In this document: positions 1-7,517 of the stretch, in pieces
Layout: each line of letters opens with the position of its first letter
Position numbering within the stretch: the stretch's first letter is position 1
Source of the DNA: Thalassospira lucentensis
GTDB lineage: Bacteria; Pseudomonadota; Alphaproteobacteria; Rhodospirillales; Thalassospiraceae
Assembly (NCBI RefSeq): GCF_001613805.1
Contig: NZ_LPVY01000011.1
Location: 62,001 to 126,000, forward strand
Direction: 5' to 3'
DNA: 64,000 nt
Notes under the pieces: model-generated
What the model saw: the letters and a program-made list of their open reading frames with translations, nothing else
Database searches by the model: none
Told to the model about the DNA's origin: nothing
Translations under genes and position numbers: made by a program

Positions 1-592
1 TCAACCTGAAACAGGTGAACAGTACGAAGCAGGTCTGAAGTATGAACCGCAAAGTTTGGACGGTTTGTTCACCTTGGCAGTCTTTGATCTTACCCGGCAG
101 AATGTTGTTACCGGAACCTTCAACAACGAGCGCCAATTGGGCGAAGTCAATTCCCGCGGTATCGAGTTTGAAGCCAAAGCAAACCTGACTGAAGAACTGA
201 GACTAACGGCTGCTGCCACCGCTTTTGATCTGGAAGTCACAGAAGATGAAGATCAAAGCGTTATCGGCAAACAACCGGTCACTGTTCCGACCGAAATGGC
301 CAGCCTTGGTCTTGACTACACGTTCCGTCAGGGAATGCTTGAAGGTGTCCGTCTGGGCGGCGGCGTAAGGTATCAGGGAGCTTCCTATGCCGATGAAAGC
401 AACGAACATGAAGTGCCATCGGCCACTGTGTTTGATGCAGGCATTGGCTATGGCGTTGCCGATCAGTGGGACCTAAGCCTGAATGTCTCCAATCTTCTCG
501 ATAAGGAATATGTCGCAGGTTGTAGCTCTATCACCGCCTGCGGCTACGCTGAAGGACGCAGCGCCCTGCTGAAGCTTACCGTGAACTGGTAA
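1..592 (+). CDS. TonB-dependent outer-membrane receptor, C-terminal part (5' end outside the window)
   Basis: The reading frame is open from the window edge and ends at a TAA at 590-592, so only about the last 196 residues of the beta-barrel are present. They show alternating amphipathic strands, the segment NVSNLLDKEYVAGC typical of siderophore receptors (FhuA/FoxA class), and a terminal strand ending LLKLTVNW with the aromatic last residue expected for barrel insertion. Such receptors import ferric siderophores across the outer membrane using TonB energy. The substrate cannot be read from this end. A good terminator follows directly, so it is the last gene of its unit. Confidence 0.85.
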   Translation, partial: QPETGEQYEAGLKYEPQSLDGLFTLAVFDLTRQNVVTGTFNNERQLGEVNSRGIEFEAKANLTEELRLTAAATAFDLEVTEDEDQSVIGKQPVTVPTEMASLGLDYTFRQGMLEGVRLGGGVRYQGASYADESNEHEVPSATVFDAGIGYGVADQWDLSLNVSNLLDKEYVAGCSSITACGYAEGRSALLKLTVNW

Positions 593-619
593 GTCACAGC
601 ACAAAACAACCATAACGGA

Positions 620-650
620 AACGCCGCTCAAACAAAGCGGCGTTTTCATT
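620..650 (+). terminator. Rho-independent terminator after the TonB-dependent receptor
   Basis: A perfect 9-bp stem, AACGCCGCT (620-628) with AGCGGCGTT (635-643), has a 7-base loop and is followed by TTCATTTT. It lies 28 bases after the receptor stop codon. Confidence 0.85.
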
Positions 651-654
651 TTGC

Positions 655-1498
655 TCAGACCTTTACCAAACTACAATAACGTTCACTGATTGTATTAACC
701 GCCATTCTAAGATCTGTGGCATGCCGTGCCGCGAACGTGTTTTCATCAATCATCCCTGCGGTCCAGACCAGATTGATGACACCAGCAATGCCCTGCCTTC
801 CGGGAATTGCCATCGCGATGGCACGCAGGCGATCATTGACAACACTATCCCCCCAATAATCCGGATCACGCAGTGCATATCCGCGTTTGCGGGTTTCTGC
901 CAACACACCATCAAACCGGCTGCCCCCCCCCCCGAAATGCGGAGGCCCGACAGGATCGCCTCACGTTCTTTGGCCGGACAATATGCCAGATAGGCTGGCC
1001 CAGCTGCGGACCGGATCATGTTCACGACGGCTTCCAGCTTTCCGGGTGCAACAAAAAGTGGACTAATGGATCGTGTACTTTCAATCACCTGCATATGATT
1101 GCCATTGCGGACCAAGACATCGGACGGCACTGCACACGGGCCGTAAGATCACGCATCACATCACAGGCAATGTCTAGAAACTCTGAAAGATCGGCCATGC
1201 CATTCTGCAATGGGTGTGATGTCCAACTGACATTTGCCCGATACCGGCCATCGCCCATGCTGCGCCGTACGAAACGCTGATCAAGCAAAACCGCCAACAA
1301 TCGCCGCAACGTGGTTTTGGGCAAACCTGTCAGGCGCATCAGATCGGCAATTCTGCATCCACCCGCCCGATCCAGAATACGGACAACCTCTAATCCGCGC
1401 GCAAGGGCACGGTTGGTCAACTCTTCACGTTTTTCACGCTTCGCAGGTTCGCTCATGTCGTCCGGTCCCAACATTGCATGCGTGTTTTCGCATATCAT
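655..1498 (-). pseudogene. IclR-family transcriptional regulator broken by two frameshifts
   Basis: Three minus-strand frames join into one IclR protein of about 280 residues, the normal family length. The first (from 1498) holds the N-terminal winged helix: ALARGLEVVRILDRAGGCRIADLMRLTGLPKTTLRRLLAVL (a helix-turn-helix shown here only in part as RIADLMRLTGLPKTTLRRLL). Near 1120-1131 the frame changes: one missing G turns the expected VQWPSDV into VQC. The effector domain continues (VESTR-like, then YLAYCPAKEREAIL) to an 11-base C run at 923-933 (G on the coding strand), where the frame changes again into FDGVLAETRKRGYALRD, which runs to the stop at 655. The start may be the ATG at 1498 or one slightly inside. 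It is divergent from the hydrolase at 1677. It could be a true pseudogene, carry sequencing errors, or be partly phase-variable at the run. Confidence 0.8.
923..933. repeat. 11-base C homopolymer (G on the coding strand) inside the IclR gene
   Basis: Eleven consecutive C lie at the second frame break of the IclR gene. Nine or twelve bases would restore the frame here (SGG... into SRFDGVLAETR); eleven does not. This is the longest C/G run I noticed in the window. Confidence 0.9.
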
Positions 1499-1676
1499 TA
1501 TTGTATCCTTACGATAATGGTTTCGTCATATGGGCCGCCATGCGGCCCATGATATCAAAATAGAACAGCCCCCAATGTCAATTTCTAGGGTTTGCTGCCT
1601 ATCACCCGTAGCCTTTGGGATGCGCATAAAAACAACAACACGCAGATATTGATCCATTCGCATCGGGAGGAAACCT

Positions 1677-2600
1677 ATGCACAAATCCGTAAAAACTTCG
1701 GGCATTGTTAGTGCCGTTCTTTTTGCCTGCATCGCCATGTTTGACGCACAGACAGCGCAAGCCGAAACCAAAATCGTCATGCTGGGTACGGGTACCCCCG
1801 TGCCAGATGCCGACCGCGCAGGTGCCGGGATCGCTGTTGTCTATAATGACGAGGCATATGTCTTCGATATTGGTGGTGGTGTAGTTCAGAATGCCATCGC
1901 AGCAGCACAGAAGAAGAATATCTCCGGCCTGTATCCAACCAAGATCGATCATCTGTTTTTAACCCACCTGCACAGCGATCATGTCCTTGATTATCCAGAG
2001 CTGATTACGACTTACTGGTGGCGGCGAGACAATCAGATAAAGGTCTTCGGCCCCTTCGGCACCAAAGCCATGAGCGAAGGTGTATATGAAATGCTTGCCG
2101 ACGATACGCAGACCCGTCTTGGAGGCAACCAGCCGGTTGTCAATCGTGACGCTGCCTATGCCGACGTTACCGAATTTTCGGATGATGGTGTCATTCTCAA
2201 AGACGGGGATGTAACGGTCGAGGCCTTCGCCGTCACACATGGCAACTGGGACAATGCCTTTGCCTATCGTGTCACCACGCCCGACCGCATTATCGTCATT
2301 TCCGGTGATACGACCTATAATGAAAAGCTGCGCGAAGTTGCACGTGGTGCCGATGTCCTGCTTCACGAGGCCATAAGCCATGAAGGCTGGTCAGGACTTC
2401 CCGAGAACTGGCAGGCTTATCACGCTTCGGCACATACTCTTTCAACCGATCTGGCAAAACTTGCTAACGAAACCAGACCGGGTTTGCTGGTGCTTTATCA
2501 TGTGCTGCACTATGCGGCTCCGATCGAAAGCACGTTGAATGAAATAACCGAACGTTATGATGGCAAGGTCGTTCTGGCCAACGATCTGGATGTATTCTGA
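1677..2600 (+). CDS. Exported metallo-beta-lactamase-fold hydrolase (RNase Z/arylsulfatase-like)
   Basis: A 307-residue protein. Residues 1-29 form a Sec signal peptide ending AQTAQA, so it acts in the periplasm or outside the cell. The mature part begins with the family strand KIVMLGTGTPVPD and carries the zinc motif HLHSDH at 97-102, a later metal ligand His in VTHGNW, the Asp of ISGDTT, and a C-terminal His in LYHVLHYA. This arrangement is that of the AtsA/RNase Z-like branch of the metallo-beta-lactamase superfamily. As it is secreted, a tRNA role is excluded; a sulfatase, lactonase or phosphodiesterase activity is possible. The ATG at 1677 has a GGGAGG ribosome site 7 bases upstream. The divergent neighbour is a broken IclR gene that may once have regulated it. 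Confidence 0.85.
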   Translation: MHKSVKTSGIVSAVLFACIAMFDAQTAQAETKIVMLGTGTPVPDADRAGAGIAVVYNDEAYVFDIGGGVVQNAIAAAQKKNISGLYPTKIDHLFLTHLHSDHVLDYPELITTYWWRRDNQIKVFGPFGTKAMSEGVYEMLADDTQTRLGGNQPVVNRDAAYADVTEFSDDGVILKDGDVTVEAFAVTHGNWDNAFAYRVTTPDRIIVISGDTTYNEKLREVARGADVLLHEAISHEGWSGLPENWQAYHASAHTLSTDLAKLANETRPGLLVLYHVLHYAAPIESTLNEITERYDGKVVLANDLDVF

Positions 2601-2610
2601 TCCACACCAA

Positions 2611-2642
2611 GCAAAAGCCGACGAAGATTCGTCGGCTTTTGC
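2611..2642. terminator. Bidirectional terminator between the convergent MBL and HNH genes
   Basis: A 12-bp perfect stem, AAAAGCCGACGA (2613-2624) with TCGTCGGCTTTT (2629-2640), has a 4-base loop. The A and T tracts at the stem ends allow it to act on both strands. It lies 10 bases after the hydrolase stop and 22 bases beyond the HNH stop. Confidence 0.85.
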
Positions 2643-2663
2643 CGCCCCGTCAGAATTGGAAAA

Positions 2664-3230
2664 TCAGAAATCGTATTCCAGTTCGGTATCCCAGTACAAA
2701 AAATCCCGCCAACTTTCGTGAAGATAGTTTGGCGGGAAGCGGCGTCCGATGGTCTGGAGTTCGTGCATGCTCGGCTGTTCGGGGGTCCTGCGCAGCCGAA
2801 GTCCGGCTTCCCGGATCGATCGACTGCCCTTAAACAGATTACAGTCCGAACAGGCCGTCACAATGTTGGACCAGTTCGTGCGACCGCCCCGCGACCGTGG
2901 AATAACGTGATCAAATGTCAGATCACTGGTGGGCAGACGATCCCCGCAATACTGGCAGGAGAACTGATCGCGGAGGAACACGTTGAACCGGGTGAAGGCC
3001 GGGCTGCTTTTGAGCGAAACATATTCCTTGAGCGATATTACGCTCGGCAGTTTCATTTTGAAGGACGGGGAATGGACTTCACGGTCATATTCTGAAAGGA
3101 CATCAACGCGTTCCAGAAACACTGCCTTTAGCGTATCCTGCCAGGACCACAAGGACAGCGGGAAATAGCTTAACGGCCGGAAATCGGCGTTAAGAACAAG
3201 TGCCGGACACGCATTGGGCGATAAATGCAT
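2664..3230 (-). CDS. HNH endonuclease family protein
   Basis: A 188-residue protein with a zinc-ribbon HNH nuclease core: CQYC, then TFDHVIPRSRGG, NIVTACSDCN. These two CxxC pairs hold the structural zinc and the DHV histidine plus the downstream Asn form the beta-beta-alpha metal nuclease site. The N-terminus (ALVLNADFRPLSYFPLSLWSW) is characteristic of a short HNH protein found throughout alphaproteobacteria. I chose the ATG at 3230 because GGTGGAG lies just upstream; a GTG at 3263 would add 11 residues. No restriction, phage or defence gene is nearby, so it is probably a core-genome nuclease of unknown target rather than a mobile one. Confidence 0.85.
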   Translation of the reverse strand: MHLSPNACPALVLNADFRPLSYFPLSLWSWQDTLKAVFLERVDVLSEYDREVHSPSFKMKLPSVISLKEYVSLKSSPAFTRFNVFLRDQFSCQYCGDRLPTSDLTFDHVIPRSRGGRTNWSNIVTACSDCNLFKGSRSIREAGLRLRRTPEQPSMHELQTIGRRFPPNYLHESWRDFLYWDTELEYDF

Positions 3231-3549
3231 ACCATCCGCTCCACCGTGTTTACCGAGTCGCACCCACTATTTAGCAGGTTCGCGAATCGCGGGTGATGAA
3301 CATATCGTGACGTTTCATCAAGCCATGCGACGCGGTCGCGTAAATCACTGATAGAGCAAAGTATAGACCAATTTTCGCAAAGCGCAAATGCCGCTTGAAG
3401 CCGAGTCGCAAACATTTGCATAAAACCGGCATGAACAAAGACGACTCGTATCTGCGTCCTGCCGCCCGAACAAACAAAAAGGCCGCACATCGGTGATGCA
3501 CGACCCTTTTATGGCCCCGGAACAGGGCGATCTGAATTCTTTGAAAAAC
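3231..3549. other. Intergenic region between rpmB and the HNH gene
   Basis: About 320 bases lie between the rpmB terminator and the HNH start. The region must contain the HNH promoter, but I could not find a convincing -35/-10 pair. Short open frames here on the minus strand have no recognisable protein features. Confidence 0.5.
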
Positions 3550-3573
3550 GAAAGGCCCGCAATCGCGAGCCTT
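3550..3573 (-). terminator. Terminator of rpmB
   Basis: On the minus strand AAGGCTCGC, loop GATT and GCGGGCCTT pair over 9 bp with one G-U, and are followed by TTCGTTTTTC. It lies 28 bases beyond the rpmB stop. Confidence 0.75.
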
Positions 3574-3600
3574 CGTAATTCTTAAAGCAGAAAGCGTGCC

Positions 3601-3894
3601 TTAGGCAGCTTTTGCTTCAACAGCCTTGGCGACCTGGCGTTTGATTTTCACCAGCTCTGCCGACAGCTTGGAAGCTGCAGTGCCGAGCACATATGCATCC
3701 AGACCACCACGTTTTTCAATGGTGCGGATCGCATTGGTGGTCAGACGCAGACGCACCGAACGACCGAGCGCCTCGCTCAGCAGCGAGGTCGGCTGCAGGT
3801 TCGGAAGGAAACGACGTTTGGTGCGGTTGTGGGCGTGGCTCACATTCATGCCGACCAAAACGCCTTTGCCGGATACCGGGCAGCGACGTGCCAT
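3601..3894 (-). CDS. rpmB: 50S ribosomal protein L28
   Basis: A 97-residue basic protein starting MARRCPVSGKGVLVGMNVSHAHN and continuing with TKRRFLPNLQP, both hallmarks of bL28. It binds 23S rRNA in the large subunit. The length and the C-terminal tail rich in Ala/Lys are normal for alphaproteobacteria. The ATG is preceded by CAGGAGATCAGGTC. It is a single-gene unit: its own promoter lies at 3967-3995 and its own terminator at 3550-3573. Confidence 0.97.
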   Translation of the reverse strand: MARRCPVSGKGVLVGMNVSHAHNRTKRRFLPNLQPTSLLSEALGRSVRLRLTTNAIRTIEKRGGLDAYVLGTAASKLSAELVKIKRQVAKAVEAKAA

Positions 3895-3966
3895 GACCTG
3901 ATCTCCTGGTCTATAATTCGCAAAAGGACGCTTGGCCTGACATGCAGGCCCGCGCTTGGAGCCGGG

Positions 3967-3995
3967 TTATTACCGCCTCTGGCAGATGCCGTCAA
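3967..3995 (-). promoter_or_regulatory. Sigma-70-type promoter of rpmB
   Basis: On the minus strand TTGACG (3995-3990), a 17-base spacer and TAATAA (3972-3967) make a near-consensus housekeeping promoter. Transcription would start near 3960, giving a leader of about 65 bases before the rpmB ATG at 3894. Confidence 0.75.
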
Positions 3996-4284
3996 GCCTT
4001 CATCCACGCTTTTACACGACAAAAACACCTGTTTTGCACATTCCGTTCATATTGCATCGCGCAAGAACGGCTTTTCCCATCTCAACCACACGGAATCAAG
4101 CGATTTTCCCCGACATGCCGCCATACCTCCGGTTCGGTTTGGCGCTCCGTATACCTGCGGGATACCCGATTCTGACAGATCGCGACCAAGCACATATAAT
4201 ATCAAGGTGAGGGCTTCCCTCTGTCGCCCTCCGGATGCTTCTCCAACAGGCCAGTCGATTTTTTTCACAAAAAATGCCGGGCCA
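3996..4284. other. Divergent intergenic region upstream of rpmB and the ECF41 operon
   Basis: Between the rpmB promoter and the ECF41-type promoter I see no further gene, repeat or RNA. Open frames here have no protein-like composition. Confidence 0.4.
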
Positions 4285-4311
4285 TGTCACTTCTGCAAAA
4301 TCCGTCTCGTC
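4285..4311 (+). promoter_or_regulatory. Predicted ECF41 sigma-factor promoter
   Basis: TGTCACT (4285-4291), exactly 16 bases, then CGTC (4308-4311). As I recall it, the published ECF41 target consensus is TGTCACA-N16-CGTC, so this matches at 10 of 11 fixed positions with the right spacing. It lies 70 bases upstream of the first gene of an operon that ends with an ECF41 sigma gene, which implies positive autoregulation. Confidence 0.8.
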
Positions 4312-4381
4312 TTGTTTACGAGCGTCGACGGAATGTCATTCCGATGTCCGAGCGCTCGAGACCAGCTTGAAGGGTTCAGAC

Positions 4382-5137
4382 ATGAAGATCGTCATTATCG
4401 GTGGTACGGGCCTTATCGGCACCAAAACCGTAGCGCGTCTTGCCGCGCAGGGCCATGACGTGATCGCGGCCTCCCCCAATACAGGTATCAATACAATCAC
4501 CGGCGACGGGCTTGCGGAGGCACTTGAGGGGGCTGAGGTCGTTATTGATCTTGCCAACTCTCCCTCGTTTGAAGACGCAGCAGTCATGGAATTTTTCCAG
4601 ACATCTGGGCGGAACCTTTTGACGGCCGCAAAAGCTGCCGGTATCCGCCATCACATCGCCCTTTCGGTTGTCGGTACAGATCAGTTGCAGGGCAGCGGAT
4701 ATTTTCGCGCCAAGAAGGCGCAGGAAGACCTGATCAGGGCATCAGGCATTCCCTTTACCATCGTCCATTCAACACAGTTCTTTGAGTTTGTCAGTGGCAT
4801 TGCCAATGCCGGCACCATCGGGAACGATGTGCACCTTTCAACAGCCTTTATTCAGCCAATTTCATCGGACGATGTTGCCGATGCAATGGCGGCCTTTGCG
4901 CTTGGCAAACCGATGAACGGCATTGCCGAAATCGCCGGACCGGATCGTTTCCGCATGCATGAGCTGGTCGCGAAATATCTGCGTGCCATGCAGGACCCTC
5001 GCACCGTCATTGCCGATCCCAAAGCGCCCTATTTCGGTGTTGAACTTTCCGAAAAGGCACTTGTCCCGGATATCGATGCGCGGCTTGGCATGAACCGGTT
5101 TGAAGACTGGCTCGGGCATTCAATTGCAGCCCAGTGA
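4382..5137 (+). CDS. NAD(P)-binding epimerase/dehydratase-like SDR protein (ECF41 target)
   Basis: A 251-residue atypical SDR/NmrA-like protein. The N-terminal KIVIIGGTGLIGTKTVARL is the dinucleotide-binding Rossmann turn (GGTGLIG). The middle part (HHIALSVVGTD, YFRAKKAQEDLIRASGIPFTIV in outline) matches NAD(P)H-binding proteins that use or merely sense a dinucleotide. I chose the ATG at 4382, which has GAAGGG upstream and begins exactly at the Rossmann strand. It is the first gene after the ECF41 promoter. ECF41 sigma genes are known to be linked to genes for carboxymuconolactone decarboxylases, oxidoreductases or epimerases; this one is the epimerase/oxidoreductase member. The substrate is unknown. 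Confidence 0.85.
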   Translation: MKIVIIGGTGLIGTKTVARLAAQGHDVIAASPNTGINTITGDGLAEALEGAEVVIDLANSPSFEDAAVMEFFQTSGRNLLTAAKAAGIRHHIALSVVGTDQLQGSGYFRAKKAQEDLIRASGIPFTIVHSTQFFEFVSGIANAGTIGNDVHLSTAFIQPISSDDVADAMAAFALGKPMNGIAEIAGPDRFRMHELVAKYLRAMQDPRTVIADPKAPYFGVELSEKALVPDIDARLGMNRFEDWLGHSIAAQ

Positions 5138-5203
5138 ATGCCCCATACATCCACAACCTACGACCACCTTTGCTTGTTTCCCCATCCCCGACAGGAGGCA
5201 AAA

Positions 5204-5626
5204 ATGATCAGGAAATTTCTCTTCGCGTCCGCCCTGCTTGCGACCATCACTTTTGCACACGCCGCCGCGGCCCATTCGGACGACAAAGACGCCAAAGTCA
5301 CTGTTGTCTATGAGCACGAACTGCCCAATGTACCGGGCAAAAGTATGAAGGCGGTATTGGTCGAATATGGCCCTGGCGGCTTTTCCTCGGCACATACCCA
5401 TCCGGAATCGGCATTCATCTACGCAACCATCCTTGAGGGTGCGATCAACAGTCAGGTGAATGATGGCCCGGTCATTACCTATCGCGCCGGTGAGAGCTTC
5501 TCCGAATATCCAGGCGACCGCCACGGTGTCAGCGCAAATGCCAGTGACACCGAACCTGCAAAACTGCTTGCCGTGTTTGTTGTCGATACCAACGAGACCG
5601 TCCTGACCACCCCGATTGAGAAATAA
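5204..5626 (+). CDS. Exported cupin-domain protein
   Basis: A 140-residue protein with a signal peptide (MIRKFLFASALLATITFAHAAAA), so periplasmic. The mature part is one cupin barrel. Motif 1 contains the metal-binding histidines and glutamate of SSAHTHPESAFIYATILEG, and motif 2 contains PGDRHGVSAN. The ATG at 5204 has a strong AGGAGG site 7 bases upstream. It is the second gene of the ECF41 operon, 66 bases after the epimerase. A secreted cupin in this setting may detoxify or modify a reactive small molecule, but that is inference; the metal and substrate cannot be read. Confidence 0.85.
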   Translation: MIRKFLFASALLATITFAHAAAAHSDDKDAKVTVVYEHELPNVPGKSMKAVLVEYGPGGFSSAHTHPESAFIYATILEGAINSQVNDGPVITYRAGESFSEYPGDRHGVSANASDTEPAKLLAVFVVDTNETVLTTPIEK

Positions 5627-5656
5627 CCCGTCGGCGGGGAACACCGCCGTCGGCAC

Positions 5657-5702
5657 GGATCGCCGCATCAGTTTCCCCCCGACCCGGGTGCGGCGATCCT
5701 TA
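5657..5702 (+). repeat. Intercistronic inverted repeat in the ECF41 operon
   Basis: GGATCGCCGCA (5657-5667) pairs perfectly with TGCGGCGATCC (5689-5699) over 11 bp with a 21-base loop. Only TTAT follows, so it is a weak terminator at best; it may protect the upstream mRNA end or reduce downstream expression. A second, smaller GC hairpin (CGGCGG / CCGCCG) precedes it. Confidence 0.55.
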
Positions 5703-5768
5703 TCCGACATGTTGGCTGCACCGAGAACCCGCCAACCGGTCCACCAAGCAAAACAAGGAAAACAAACC

Positions 5769-6233
5769 ATGACACTGCGTGTTGAAAACCATTTCAAACT
5801 TGCATCAAAATGCATAAAGCCGATGATGGCATTGGAAGATGCCATTCAGGAAAGCAGCCTTGAGCATCGCCTGCTTGAACTCGTTAAAATCCGTGCGTCT
5901 CAGATCAATGGATGTGCATTTTGTCTTCATATGCACACCACCGATGCCCGTGCTGCCGGAGAAAGCGAAATGCGTATCTATATGCTTGATGCATGGCGGG
6001 AATCATCGCTTTACAGCGAACGGGAACGGGCTGCACTTGCCTGGACCGAAACCTTGACCCTGATCGCCAACAACGCCACCTCTGACGAGGAATATACCGC
6101 CCTTGCCAGCGTATTTACCCCTGAAGAACAGGTTTATCTGACGATGGCTATCGGTGCGATCAATAGCTGGAACCGGTTCCAGATCGGCTTTGCTGCATCT
6201 CATCCGGTTAATGCGTCCGATGTACCCGCCTGA
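5769..6233 (+). CDS. Carboxymuconolactone decarboxylase/AhpD-family protein
   Basis: A 154-residue all-helical CMD-domain protein. The AhpD-type redox motif is present as CAFCLHMH (C-x2-C-x3-H), preceded by LLELVKIRASQING, the family core helix. Such proteins act as peroxidase-linked thiol reductases or as decarboxylases; the intact CxxC favours a redox role. The ATG at 5769 has AAGGA upstream. Its 3' end overlaps the sigma gene start by 14 bases, indicating translational coupling. A CMD gene beside the sigma gene is the classic ECF41 arrangement, and the protein is a likely regulon target. Confidence 0.9.
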   Translation: MTLRVENHFKLASKCIKPMMALEDAIQESSLEHRLLELVKIRASQINGCAFCLHMHTTDARAAGESEMRIYMLDAWRESSLYSERERAALAWTETLTLIANNATSDEEYTALASVFTPEEQVYLTMAIGAINSWNRFQIGFAASHPVNASDVPA

Positions 6234-7113
6234 TGATGCAATTGCGGTGTTCGAAGAACACCGCATTCAACTCAAACGGTTGGCTTACCGAATGCTTGGC
6301 TCTCTGGCCGAGGCTGATGACATTGTGCAGGACGCCTGGATTCGTTGGCAACGCACCGATCAAAGTGTTGTCCGGAATCCCGGTGTTTTTCTGAAACGCA
6401 TCGTCACCCATCTATGCCTTGATGTAATGAAGTCCGCTCGCGCCCAACGTGAAATTTATGTCGGAAACTGGCTTCCCGAACCTTTGGTCGAAGTCGAGGA
6501 AGAACCAAAAACCGATGAACTGACCCTTGGGTTAATGCTGGTGCTTGAACGGTTGTCACCGCTAGAGCGCGCGGCATTTCTACTTCATGACGTTTTTTCG
6601 GTCTCGCTTAATGATATCGCCGAAACACTGGATCGTGACCCGGCGGCCATCCGGCAACTTGCCGTGCGCGCCCGAAAACATGTCCGGGCAGCCAAACCTC
6701 GATATAGCGTCGAACGCGACGAAGGCGAAAAAATCACACTGGCCTTTTTCAAGGCCGCGACCCAAGGCGATATCAGCACATTAAGTACCATGCTGGCCGA
6801 TAATGTTGTAATGCACGCTGACGGGGGCGGCAAAGTTCACGCGTGGCTTAACCCGATCCGTGGTGCCGACCGGATCATGCGGCTGTTTGCCGGACTGTTC
6901 CGCAAACGGTATGGCGAAGCTGAAAAGCTGCTGTCTTTTCTTTGGATCGACGGGTTGCCAGGATTTGCCAGTCTGGAGCGCGGCAACGTCTTGCAAACCA
7001 CCGCCCTTGAAATTCGGGACGGCAAAATCACTCGCATCTTTATCACCCGCAATCCGGACAAGCTTCAGCATGTGGCCAGATTACTGAATATGTCTGATCA
7101 ACATGCTCAATGA
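6220..7113 (+). CDS. ECF41-type RNA polymerase sigma factor with fused SnoaL-like regulatory domain
   Basis: A 297-residue protein. Sigma region 2 covers about residues 8-75 (YRMLGSLAEADDIVQDAWIRW) and region 4 about 105-160 (LSPLERAAFLLHDVFSVSL, then the DNA-binding helix). The C-terminal 130 residues are SnoaL-like. Two motifs define group ECF41 and both are present: WLPEP at 84-88 in the linker and DGGGK at 201-205 in the tail. In this group the tail both activates and inhibits the sigma factor, so no separate anti-sigma gene is expected, and none is seen. The ATG at 6220 overlaps the CMD gene. The operon promoter at 4285-4311 matches the group's own consensus. Confidence 0.95.
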   Translation: MYPPDDAIAVFEEHRIQLKRLAYRMLGSLAEADDIVQDAWIRWQRTDQSVVRNPGVFLKRIVTHLCLDVMKSARAQREIYVGNWLPEPLVEVEEEPKTDELTLGLMLVLERLSPLERAAFLLHDVFSVSLNDIAETLDRDPAAIRQLAVRARKHVRAAKPRYSVERDEGEKITLAFFKAATQGDISTLSTMLADNVVMHADGGGKVHAWLNPIRGADRIMRLFAGLFRKRYGEAEKLLSFLWIDGLPGFASLERGNVLQTTALEIRDGKITRIFITRNPDKLQHVARLLNMSDQHAQ

Positions 7114-7252
7114 ACAGGTTACGTAGCGATCACTCTGTAATTTGCCCCATGTCGCCGAAGCACAGATTGATCCTTGTCAAAACATCATCGCGCATTCGGT
7201 GTTAGCGTGCTGTCATAGTTATTCCGCACACGCTTGGGGAGCATTGCGCAAG

Positions 7253-7441
7253 ATGAAAACCGATTCCAAGGTATCCCTGCCCCTTTTGGGCATTTTACTT
7301 GTCGCTGTAATTGGTCTGGTTCTGTATCTGGCCGGGTATGTGCTTGCGCATTTCGGTATTCCTGTCGCATCGATCTGGATTTATGTCGCCCTGGCGCTGG
7401 TTCCTGTCTGCTTTCTTGTCCTTCTGGATTTCAGCCGCTAA
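7253..7441 (+). CDS. Small membrane protein of unknown function (62 residues)
   Basis: The protein has a short charged N-terminus (MKTDSKVS) and two hydrophobic segments, about residues 9-31 and 38-58 (LPLLGILLVAVIGLVLYLAG; IWIYVALALVPVCFLVLL). It ends FSR. The topology is probably two helices in the inner membrane. A GGGGAG site lies 11 bases upstream of the ATG and a strong terminator follows, both supporting a real gene. I do not recognise the family. Confidence 0.6.
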   Translation: MKTDSKVSLPLLGILLVAVIGLVLYLAGYVLAHFGIPVASIWIYVALALVPVCFLVLLDFSR

Positions 7442-7466
7442 GCATTTGCACTGCACGCTGAAAACA

Positions 7467-7501
7467 AAACGGCCAGCCGCATTGCGGACGGGCCGTTTTT
7501 G
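7467..7501. terminator. Bidirectional terminator between the small membrane gene and the GGDEF/EAL gene
   Basis: AAACGGCC (7467-7474) pairs with GGCCGTTT (7491-7498), with a nested CCGC-ATT-GCGG stem. T tracts follow on both strands. It lies between two convergent stop codons (7441 and 7518). Confidence 0.8.
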
Positions 7502-7517
7502 TTTATCCGACGCAGGA

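Noticed and set aside
2664-3230. HNH protein as part of a restriction or defence system
   Set aside because: No methyltransferase, helicase or other defence gene is adjacent, and the family is widespread in alphaproteobacteria.
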